Assembly (NCBI GenBank): GCA_964440605.1
Contig: CAYTSW010000149.1
Location: forward strand, 1-6,530
DNA: 6,530 nt
Direction of reading: 5' to 3'
Source: CAYTSW01 sp964440605
GTDB lineage: Bacteria > Planctomycetota > Phycisphaerae > Phycisphaerales > UBA1924
How positions within the stretch are numbered: position 1 is the first letter of the stretch; each line of letters starts with the position of its first letter. The notes under the pieces were generated by a model that worked only from the letters and a program-made list of their open reading frames with translations, had not been told where the DNA came from and ran no database searches. Position numbers and translations under genes: made by a program. Positions 1-5,626 of the stretch are shown here, piece by piece.

Positions 1-6
1 GGTGCT

Positions 7-1572
7 CTAGTGCAGCGCGAGCTCGCGTTGGATGAACGGGACCGCCGCGCGGACGATGAAGAAGCTTGCCTGGAAGAGGATGAGCAGGCCGAGCAGGAGC
101 CATGGCCAGCGTGGGCGGCCGGCGCGGTCTTCGGGAGCGATGCACAGGGCGGCGAGCATGGCGAGCATGGCGAAGAGGATGGGCTCGAAGTAGCGCTGCC
201 AGGCCATGGGGTTGACCGCCTGTGCGCACAGGAAGCCCAGAGCCGTGAGGAGGATCGCCGACGCCCGACCGGTTCGCTCGCGTGAGCGGGCGGCGATCCA
301 CAGCAGCGCGCAGCTCTTGGCGCCGGCGACGCCGAGCAGCGCGAGCGTGAGGGAGCGTTGGTGGTCGATGAGCGCGCCCGCGAGGGGGAAGTTGGCGAAC
401 AGGCGGGCGTCGAGCGTGTCGATGGCGACCCAGAGCCAGCCGAACCCGCGCTCGGGCGGGGCGTGGGTGCTTGGTACGAGCAGCGCCGGCAGTGCGCCGA
501 GCAGGGCGACGAGCGCAAGCGTGCGCCAGCGGGCGAGGCCCGTGCGCAGGGGGTGGTCCGTCAGCGCGAGGGCGGCGGGAACAGCGAAGATAGCGGCGAC
601 CGCGAGGCCGAAGGGGAGGGCGGCGAGGTTGATCGAGCGGTCGGAGTTGATCGGGTCGTGGACGCCTCGGATGAAGTCGTTGGGCGGGATGAGCCCTCCC
701 CAGAAAGCCACGAAGAGGCCGAGCGCGACCACGGGGATCGCGGCGGCGGCGACGCCGACCAACAGCGCGCGCCGCCGCGCGGGCTCGGGTGCGTCCGTCC
801 GGCGGAGCCACGCGGGCAGTCGTCGGGCCAACGGGCTCGCGGCAAGGCCGAGGAGTCCGACGGGGGCGAGGGGCCAGATGTGGATCTGCCGGACGAGCAC
901 GGCGCCTGCCGACCATGCCCCGGCGCGCAGGCACCGGCCGGGCGTGTAGGCGCGGGTTGTCGCCAGCCCGACCGCGAGGACGATCAGGAGCAACGCGAGC
1001 GCATCGGTCGTCAGCCAGATGGTCGCCGAGAGCGTGAAGGGGCTCAGCGCGGCGGGGGCGGCGAGCAGCGATGCCCGCATCGGGCCCGCGAGGGGCAGGA
1101 GCGTGGTGTACAGCGCGAGGATGACGCTCATACCGATCGCGATGTTCGCGGCGTGGAGGGGCCAGCGCGCCCCGGTGATCGACAGGAGCGTCGCCTGCAG
1201 GAAGTGGTAGCCCGGTGTCGTGGCGCTGCGGTAGTCGATGACGTCGACCAGCGGCCATTGGTCCGCCATCGTGTCGATGACCAGCCAGTGGTACTGATCC
1301 TGGTCGAATACCTCGCTGGGGTAGGCGCCGGGCAGGTCGCGGAATGCCGGGCCGCGAGGCGATGCATCGACTGATTCCGGGGAGTCGGCCGTTTCGTTGA
1401 GCGAATCGGCGATGGGCGGGATGGGGAAGGTCGAGCGGGCGCTCTCGAAGGCGGCGAGGGGGGCCGCGATGACGAGGTAGAGGCCCAGCAGGCTCGCGAG
1501 TGACCAGTGACGTTTGAGGGCGCGTGGCACGCGAGGATGGTACTGATCGCGCCGATATACTCGCCCACCCAT
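7..1572 (-). CDS. Multi-pass membrane glycosyltransferase, ALG10/DIE2-like (GT-C fold)
   Basis: Predicted integral membrane glycosyltransferase of 521 residues with roughly ten or more hydrophobic segments. A basic N-terminus (residues 2-22) is followed by the first membrane span at about 23-41, then a large polar loop to about 110. The loop carries DQDQYHW (D90, D92, H95) and TTPGYHF (118-124), which recall the acidic first loop and the 'ITTPPGLY' segment of eukaryotic ALG10. RQIHIW (228-233) matches the ALG10 'RQTNIIW' motif, and RYFEP (460-464) near the end recalls its 'EPRYF' motif. ALG10 adds glucose from dolichyl-phosphate-glucose to a lipid-linked oligosaccharide, so by inference this protein uses a polyprenyl-phosphate sugar; donor and acceptor are unknown. 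The start is uncertain. ATG at 1572 overlaps the divergent methyltransferase start, while an in-frame GTG at 1530 or ATGs at 1590 and 1611 are alternatives. The stop is TAG at 7-9. It could also be annotated simply as a hypothetical membrane protein. Confidence 0.72.
   Translation of the reverse strand: MGGRVYRRDQYHPRVPRALKRHWSLASLLGLYLVIAAPLAAFESARSTFPIPPIADSLNETADSPESVDASPRGPAFRDLPGAYPSEVFDQDQYHWLVIDTMADQWPLVDVIDYRSATTPGYHFLQATLLSITGARWPLHAANIAIGMSVILALYTTLLPLAGPMRASLLAAPAALSPFTLSATIWLTTDALALLLIVLAVGLATTRAYTPGRCLRAGAWSAGAVLVRQIHIWPLAPVGLLGLAASPLARRLPAWLRRTDAPEPARRRALLVGVAAAAIPVVALGLFVAFWGGLIPPNDFIRGVHDPINSDRSINLAALPFGLAVAAIFAVPAALALTDHPLRTGLARWRTLALVALLGALPALLVPSTHAPPERGFGWLWVAIDTLDARLFANFPLAGALIDHQRSLTLALLGVAGAKSCALLWIAARSRERTGRASAILLTALGFLCAQAVNPMAWQRYFEPILFAMLAMLAALCIAPEDRAGRPRWPWLLLGLLILFQASFFIVRAAVPFIQRELALH
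1556..1561 (+). promoter_or_regulatory. Candidate -10 box of the methyltransferase-UbiA operon
   Basis: TATACT matches five of six bases of TATAAT and starts 15 bases before the ATG at 1571, so transcription could begin at or within a few bases of the start codon. No convincing -35 element is visible at the usual spacing. It lies inside the N-terminal codons of the divergent glycosyltransferase if that gene starts at 1572. Confidence 0.35.
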
Positions 1573-2218
1573 GCCCCTGCGAGCGATCATGAAGGCGGTG
1601 CACGCGCCCATCTACGCCTCGCGACTGGCGGCGTTGGTCGATGCGATCCTTCCCCACCTGAAGCCGGGCGACCGCGTGCTGGACGTCGGGTGCGGCGTGG
1701 GCACGCTCGGCAGAGCGATCCTCGATCACCCCGGTTGCCCCGCGGGCGTGGAGGTCGCCGGGCTGGAACGCTCCACGCGCGGCGGAGAGCCGATCCCCGT
1801 CCGCCAGTACGACGGCGGGCGGATGCCCGACGGGGACGGCGCCCACGACGTCGTCATCGTCGCCGACGTGCTCCATCACGAAGAGGACCCCGATGAACTC
1901 CTGCGCGAGTGCGCACGCGTCAGCCGGCGTCTGGTCATCATCAAGGACCACCAGGTCCGCGGGCCGTGGTCGAAGCTGCGCGTCAGCGCGATGGATTGGG
2001 CGGCCAACGCGCCGCACGGGGTGAAGTGTCTCTTCGCCTACCGGTCGCCGGAAGAGTGGTCGCGCGTGCCCGGCGAGCTCGGCATGCACGCCGCGCAGGT
2101 CTACGACGGCATGAAGCTCTACCCGCCCCTCTGGGAGCAGGTCTTCGGCGGGCGGCTCCAGCACATGAGCGTCCTGCGGCACAACGAAGTGTCGCAGACG
2201 GATGGGGCGACCTCATGA
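1571..2218 (+). CDS. Class I SAM-dependent methyltransferase
   Basis: A 215-residue protein with a Rossmann methyltransferase fold. The glycine-rich SAM-binding motif I is VLDVGCGVG (36-44). A later strand-like segment, DVVIVADVLHH, followed by LLRECARVSRRLVIIKDH, corresponds to motifs IV to VI of the family, including the usual 'LLRE..RV.R' helix. No membrane segment or signal is visible, so it should be cytoplasmic. The substrate cannot be read from the sequence. Its stop overlaps the start of the UbiA-family gene as ATGA (2215-2218), which implies translational coupling and a shared pathway, perhaps methylation of a lipid-linked or envelope precursor. Two in-frame starts are possible. ATG 1571 has a TATACT box ending 9 bases upstream and no Shine-Dalgarno sequence; ATG 1589 would give MKAVHAPIY. 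I prefer 1571, weakly. Confidence 0.85.
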   Translation: MPLRAIMKAVHAPIYASRLAALVDAILPHLKPGDRVLDVGCGVGTLGRAILDHPGCPAGVEVAGLERSTRGGEPIPVRQYDGGRMPDGDGAHDVVIVADVLHHEEDPDELLRECARVSRRLVIIKDHQVRGPWSKLRVSAMDWAANAPHGVKCLFAYRSPEEWSRVPGELGMHAAQVYDGMKLYPPLWEQVFGGRLQHMSVLRHNEVSQTDGATS

Positions 2219-3213
2219 GTGATTCGGTGATCGACAACGCGCCAACGCCGACGCCCGCGAACGATGCGCGCGACCGCCCGCTCTGGCGGCACCTGCTCAA
2301 GCTCGCACGTCCCAAGCAGTGGGCCAAGAGCGGGTTCGTGCTCATCGGGCCCCTCTACGGCCTGCGTGACGCGCCGGAGGGGACGTCGTTTATCGCGTTC
2401 GTCCTGCCCGCGTTCCTCGCCGCCGCGGTCTTCGCGCTGGCTTCGAGCGGGTGTTACGTCATCAACGACCTGGCGGACCGCGACGCCGACAAGCTGCACC
2501 CGCGCAAGCGCAACCGCCCGATCGCCAGCGGCGCCGTTTCGCCCGGATTGGCGAAGGTCTTCGCTGCGGTGCTCTTGGCGTGCTCGGGGCTGTTCCTGCT
2601 GCTGCTCGAAGGCCGCGCGCAGTTGCTGACGCTGATCGCGGTGGCGCTGTATATCGCCAATGTGTTCGCGTATTCGGTGTACTTCAAGCACAAGGTGATC
2701 GCCGACGTCATCAGCCTGTCGATGGGATTCGTGCTGCGCGTGCTCGGTGGGTGCGCGGCGGTGGCGATCGTGCCCACGACCTGGCTGCTCAACGTCACGT
2801 TCTTCCTCTCGATGTTCCTCGCCTTCGGCAAGCGTCTCGGTGAACGGCGCACGCTCGGCACGTCGATCGACCCGGTCACGGGCGATGACCTCGGCGCCGC
2901 GGGTCACCGCAAGGTGCAGGAGCGCTACACAGACACGCTGCTCCAGATGGCGGTGGTGGTGACGGCGGTCGGAACGCTGATGACCTACGCGTTCTACGTC
3001 AACGATCGCGCCATCGACTACACCGAGGGCTTCAACCTGCTATGGCTGACGCTGCTGCCGGCGACCTACGGCATGTTGCGGTGCATCGTGCTGCTCGAGA
3101 CGGGCAAGTTCGATGATCCGACGGAGCTGGCCTACAAGGATCGCGGGTTCATTGTGGCGGGGCTGGCGTTCGCCGCGATGACGGCGGCGCTGTTCGTGTA
3201 CTTCACGCCGTGA
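2215..3213 (+). CDS. UbiA-family membrane transferase, decaprenyl-phosphate phosphoribosyltransferase-like
   Basis: A 332-residue polytopic membrane protein of the UbiA prenyltransferase superfamily. After a polar N-terminus of about 25 residues comes LARPKQWAKSG (30-40), the 'RPKQWxKN' signature of the phosphoribosyltransferase branch (mycobacterial Rv3806c type). The metal/diphosphate motif is NDxxDxxxD (N84, D85, D88, D92), followed by HPxK and RPIASG (95-106). In place of the second DxxxD motif there is Y156-xxx-K160, then a segment with the conserved GFVLR..GG (171-179) and a GKR..E motif (205-210). Rv3806c transfers phosphoribose from PRPP to decaprenyl phosphate, the first step toward decaprenyl-phosphoryl-arabinose. 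By inference this protein makes a polyprenyl-phosphate pentose at the cytoplasmic face. The start ATG 2215 overlaps the methyltransferase stop; the open frame extends further upstream but only as a shadow of that gene. A different prenyl acceptor or donor remains possible. Confidence 0.87.
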   Translation: MSDSVIDNAPTPTPANDARDRPLWRHLLKLARPKQWAKSGFVLIGPLYGLRDAPEGTSFIAFVLPAFLAAAVFALASSGCYVINDLADRDADKLHPRKRNRPIASGAVSPGLAKVFAAVLLACSGLFLLLLEGRAQLLTLIAVALYIANVFAYSVYFKHKVIADVISLSMGFVLRVLGGCAAVAIVPTTWLLNVTFFLSMFLAFGKRLGERRTLGTSIDPVTGDDLGAAGHRKVQERYTDTLLQMAVVVTAVGTLMTYAFYVNDRAIDYTEGFNLLWLTLLPATYGMLRCIVLLETGKFDDPTELAYKDRGFIVAGLAFAAMTAALFVYFTP

Positions 3214-3231
3214 GTGCAGATTGCTTTGAGG

Positions 3232-3302
3232 TGGCACCGGTCTCCGACCCGTGCTCTTGTTTGTGCCTGCTTGAGCCAGACACCGGTCAGAGACCGGTGC
3301 CA
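3232..3302. repeat. Pair of inverted REP-like palindromes between convergent genes
   Basis: There are two copies of a GC-rich palindrome in opposite orientation. Copy 1 (3234-3254) has arms GCACCGGTC and GACCCGTGC around the loop TCC, with one mismatch. Copy 2 (3281-3299) has perfect 8-base arms CACCGGTC and GACCGGTG around AGA. The outer flanks also pair: TGGCACCGGTCTC (3232-3244) is the exact reverse complement of 3290-3302. The 26-base spacer is unrelated sequence. The element fills the gap between the stops of the UbiA-family gene and the M16 protease gene, so transcripts from both sides would form strong hairpins there. No T-run follows, so it is not a classic intrinsic terminator. It resembles dispersed extragenic palindromes (REP/BIME). 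Confidence 0.75.
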
Positions 3303-3312
3303 TCAGGAGGGC

Positions 3313-4536
3313 TCACTGCTCTGGCGTCAACCGGGCCACGGTTCGCGGCTGGAAGGGAAACGCCTCGTACACCGCCCGCAGGTCGTCCCGCGTCACCGCA
3401 TTGATGCGTGCGAGTTCCTCTTCCAGCGGGAGGTAGTCGTTCAGGTAGGTCCAGAGTCGGCCGAGGCGCTGCATGCGCCCGCCCGGGCGTTCGCCGGCGA
3501 GGGTGACGGCTGTCGCCATGCGGTTGCGGATGCGCTCGAGGTCGTCTTCGGTGACCGACTCGACGAGTGTGTCGAGTTCCTTCGTGACGGCGTTCCAGAT
3601 GTCGTCGGCGCGGTCGGGGTCGCCCGAGGCGTAGACGAAGAAGTCGCCGCACCCGTCGCGACCGTCGTAGGCGGCAGCGGCCTCTTCCGCGAGGCCGGTT
3701 TCAATGAGCGCCCAGTGCAGGCGCGAGTTGTCCTGATCGCCGAGGATGCGTCCGAGGATGGAGGCGGCGTAGCGGCGCTCGTCGCTGAGCGCGGGGCCGG
3801 GCGTGATCATCAGCATGTACGCGCGGTCGAACTTGGGGGAGGTCAAGCTGAGCGTGTGCTCGTGCGGCGTGACGCGCTCGGCCGAGCGCGTGGCACCCGA
3901 GGTGCGCCAGGAGCCGCAGGCCGCTTCGAACTGCTTGATCGCGTTGTCGAACTCGATGTTGCCGGCGAGCGCGACCGTGGTGTTGTCGGCGGCGTAGCGG
4001 TCGTCGAAGTAGCGCTGCATCTGGTCGCGGGAGAGTTCGGTGATGGTCTGCGAGGTGCCGAGGACGCGGTGGGCCAGCGGGTGGTTTTCGTAGTAGTGCT
4101 CGATGGCGTGCTCGTAGAGCACGAAGAAGGGGTTGTCGCGGTACATGGCGATCTCTTCGAGGATCACGCCCTTCTCGGTGTCGAAGTCGTCGCCGCGCAG
4201 CGCCGGGCGCAGGATGTCAGCGAGGATGTCGGCGGCGTTCGCGAAGTGCTCGGGAAGCGTGCTGGCGTAGAAGCAGGTGATCTCGGAGCTGGTGTAGGCG
4301 TTGTATTGCGCGCCGATCTCGTCGAACTCGCGGTTGACGTCCTCGGCACTGCGCCGCTCGGTGCCCTTGAACATCATGTGTTCGAGGAAGTGGGAGACGC
4401 CCATGACATCGGGGTGCTCGTCGCGCGCGCCGGTCTTGACGAAGAAGCCGCACGCCGACGTGTGGGCCTCGGGGTCGATCTCCCCGACGATGGTCAGGCC
4501 GTTGTCGAGGGTGTGGCGCTTGAAGGTCGCGGGCAT
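3313..4536 (-). CDS. M16 family zinc metallopeptidase (processing-peptidase/PqqL-like)
   Basis: A 407-residue insulinase-family peptidase of the short single-unit (M16B) type. The N-terminal domain starts at once with the family pattern 'TLDNGLTIV'. The zinc site is HFLEH (H49, E52 catalytic, H53) followed by MMFKGT, and the third ligand is probably E128 in VILEEI, 74 residues after H53. A second, inactive-type domain follows from about residue 220, with SRL at 271-273, and the protein ends with ARLTPEQ. No signal peptide is visible, so it is predicted to be cytoplasmic or exported by other means. Relatives cleave mitochondrial presequences, peptides or PQQ precursors; the substrate here is unknown. 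In the second domain the usual 'LRexxGLxY' segment reads LIETGLAEEA, so the Arg/Tyr substrate-binding pair seems absent. The start at 4536 is supported by a good Shine-Dalgarno sequence. It is probably co-transcribed with slyX, 39 bases upstream. Confidence 0.93.
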   Translation of the reverse strand: MPATFKRHTLDNGLTIVGEIDPEAHTSACGFFVKTGARDEHPDVMGVSHFLEHMMFKGTERRSAEDVNREFDEIGAQYNAYTSSEITCFYASTLPEHFANAADILADILRPALRGDDFDTEKGVILEEIAMYRDNPFFVLYEHAIEHYYENHPLAHRVLGTSQTITELSRDQMQRYFDDRYAADNTTVALAGNIEFDNAIKQFEAACGSWRTSGATRSAERVTPHEHTLSLTSPKFDRAYMLMITPGPALSDERRYAASILGRILGDQDNSRLHWALIETGLAEEAAAAYDGRDGCGDFFVYASGDPDRADDIWNAVTKELDTLVESVTEDDLERIRNRMATAVTLAGERPGGRMQRLGRLWTYLNDYLPLEEELARINAVTRDDLRAVYEAFPFQPRTVARLTPEQ

Positions 4537-4541
4537 GGCTT

Positions 4542-4549
4542 TCCTTCTT
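4542..4549 (-). promoter_or_regulatory. Shine-Dalgarno sequence of the M16 protease gene
   Basis: On the minus strand this reads AAGAAGGA, five bases before the ATG at 4536. It fixes the protease start and contrasts with the plus-strand genes at 1571 and 5627, which lack such a sequence. Confidence 0.65.
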
Positions 4550-4575
4550 GGGGGAGGACTGTAGCGGCGGGTCGT

Positions 4576-4827
4576 TCAGTCGTTGGGGCGCGGGCGCGAG
4601 GAGTGGGGCGGGCGCTCGATCGCGTCGGGCTCGGCCTCGTCGTCGGGCTCCACTTCGCCCGAGCGCTTGAGTTCTTCGAGGCGGTGCTCGATGCCGTCGA
4701 GCCTGCGGTTGAGGCGTGAGATCCGCTCGAAGGCGTTCTGGAGCTGGCCGTCGAGCTCGTCGACCTGGCGCTCGGTGAAGGTGTGCGCCTCTTCCAGTTT
4801 CTCCAGGCGTTCGCGGTGCTCGTCCAT
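4576..4827 (-). CDS. slyX: SlyX family protein
   Basis: A small acidic protein of 83 residues. Residues 4-55 have leucine and isoleucine heptad spacing typical of a coiled coil, opening with RERLEKLEEAHTFTERQVDELD, which follows the SlyX pattern of an 'LE..LAF.E.TIEELN' helix. After a charged acidic linker (about 56-70), ERPPH (71-75) matches the C-terminal 'PPPHY' segment of SlyX, here followed by a short basic/polar tail instead of ending at Tyr. SlyX has no established biochemical function; it was named for linkage to the slyD region in Escherichia coli. The start ATG 4827 has only a weak purine run (GAAAGAA, 4834-4840) upstream. It lies 39 bases upstream of the M16 gene in the same direction and diverges from the PagL-like gene. 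The reading frame stays open much further upstream, but that part is antisense to the PagL-like gene. Confidence 0.82.
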   Translation of the reverse strand: MDEHRERLEKLEEAHTFTERQVDELDGQLQNAFERISRLNRRLDGIEHRLEELKRSGEVEPDDEAEPDAIERPPHSSRPRPND

Positions 4828-4878
4828 GCTGGATTCTTTCTGGCCGATCGTTCCGCAGAGGGCCGTGTGAAGATCAAG

Positions 4879-4884
4879 TACGCT
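4879..4884 (+). promoter_or_regulatory. Candidate -10 box of the PagL-like gene
   Basis: TACGCT starts 12 bases before the ATG at 4891 in the 63-base gap between slyX and the PagL-like gene, which must hold the promoters for both directions. It is a weak match with no -35 partner seen. The GAGGG directly before the ATG is too close for a standard ribosome binding site. Confidence 0.22.
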
Positions 4885-4890
4885 GAGGGT

Positions 4891-5553
4891 ATGAACCACC
4901 TGAACCGGCTGTCCATTCAAGCCGCGGGCGCTCTCGCGGGGTTTGCTCTCTCGGCGCCAGCGTGGGCGGGCGGTCCGGCGGCGGTGGCGTCGTTGGGCTC
5001 GGCGTCGCTCTCGCTCGTCGCGGCGCAGGACGAGCCGGCTGCCGACACAGCGCCCGCCGAGGCCCCCCGCTCCGGGGCGGCGTTCGGCGACGAGGGCACG
5101 CGATACTGGTCGATCGGGGCCATCGCAGGCTTTTCGGGCGACGGCGTCGACCTCGGGCTGCACGGGCGGGCCCACTGGTTCCTGGCCGACGGCTTCGAGT
5201 TCAACCTCGGGCTCGGAGGCTTCTACCACGCGCAGGACGGCGACGACGCCGCCTCGATCAACCCTGACCTCGGCTTCCGCTGGCACTTCCACCGGCGCGA
5301 CTGGTACTCGGTCTACGCCGACCTGGGCATCGGCATCCTCTGGTCGACCGCTGATGTGCCCGAGGACGGCACGCGCGTGAACTTCACGCCGCACGCCGGC
5401 ATCGGCGCGACGTTCCAGCTCCCCGACACCCGCGCTCGGCTCGACGTGGGCGTGGGGTGGCACCACATCTCCAACGCCAGCACGCAGGGGACGGACGACA
5501 ACCCCGACCGCGACGGCATCGCGGTGCGCGTGGGTGTGATCGTGCCGTTCTGA
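4891..5553 (+). CDS. Secreted outer-membrane beta-barrel, PagL/acyloxyacyl hydrolase-like (lipid A deacylase family)
   Basis: A 220-residue precursor. Residues 1-26 form a signal peptide (basic start, hydrophobic core, cleavage likely after APAWA). An Ala/Pro-rich low-complexity linker runs to about 63. From about 70 there are alternating polar and hydrophobic strands rich in Gly, Trp and Tyr, typical of a small beta-barrel, and the protein ends in Phe (VIVPF), the usual outer-membrane assembly signal. Near the end, WHHISNAS (190-197) followed by DNP (203-205) matches the PagL motif 'HxSNA...NPG', giving His192 and Ser194 as catalytic candidates. PagL removes the 3-O-acyl chain of lipid A in the outer membrane. 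The expected Glu of the triad is not obvious; D202, D203, D206 or D208 are candidates. The start at 4891 gives the signal peptide directly; an in-frame upstream ATG (4783) would run into slyX. An enzymatically inactive barrel cannot be excluded. Confidence 0.75.
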   Translation: MNHLNRLSIQAAGALAGFALSAPAWAGGPAAVASLGSASLSLVAAQDEPAADTAPAEAPRSGAAFGDEGTRYWSIGAIAGFSGDGVDLGLHGRAHWFLADGFEFNLGLGGFYHAQDGDDAASINPDLGFRWHFHRRDWYSVYADLGIGILWSTADVPEDGTRVNFTPHAGIGATFQLPDTRARLDVGVGWHHISNASTQGTDDNPDRDGIAVRVGVIVPF

Positions 5554-5611
5554 CAAGGCGAGGTTCGCGTGCCGATGAGTTGTCAGAGCGGGGCTCGCGG
5601 TGTCGTGCCGC

Positions 5612-5617
5612 TACGAT
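5612..5617 (+). promoter_or_regulatory. Candidate -10 box of the DUF368 gene
   Basis: TACGAT starts 15 bases before the ATG at 5627, the same distance as the TATACT box of the methyltransferase gene. Both are followed by a very similar CG-rich stretch ending in CCCACC just before the ATG. No -35 element at 16-18 bases is evident. Confidence 0.33.
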
Positions 5618-5626
5618 CGGCCCACC

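Noticed and set aside
358..1374. A 338-codon plus-strand open frame opposite the glycosyltransferase.
   Set aside because: The translation is Arg/Gly/Glu-rich and of low complexity. The minus-strand frame shows membrane segments and ordered motifs.
1909..2214. An N-terminal extension of the UbiA-family protein by 102 residues.
   Set aside because: The extension is Arg/Ala-rich out-of-frame shadow of the methyltransferase. The ATG at 2215 gives the expected family length.
2119..2907. A 262-codon minus-strand open frame across the methyltransferase/UbiA junction.
   Set aside because: It is antisense to two well-supported genes and its composition is Arg/Glu/Gln-rich without recognisable motifs.
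3214..4719. A 501-codon open frame on the plus strand across the protease and slyX region.
   Set aside because: It is antisense to the M16 gene, whose motifs are unmistakable. The translation is Val/Ala/Gly/Glu-rich without domains, a common artefact of high-GC DNA.
4783..4890. An N-terminal extension of the PagL-like protein starting at ATG 4783.
   Set aside because: It would overlap slyX and bury the signal peptide, which begins cleanly at ATG 4891.
4828..4890. A minus-strand promoter for slyX with TTGATC and AACGAT.
   Set aside because: The spacer is 19 bases and both boxes are weak matches, so I do not list it, although a promoter in this gap is likely.
5580..5585. TTGTCA as a -35 element for the DUF368 gene.
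   Set aside because: It is 26 bases from the TACGAT box, too far for a normal promoter spacer.
5558..5599. Imperfect direct repeat GCGAGGTTCGCG / GCGGGGCTCGCG in the gap before the DUF368 gene.
   Set aside because: Two mismatches in 12 bases of GC-rich sequence, with only two copies; it could easily be chance, and no operator symmetry is seen.
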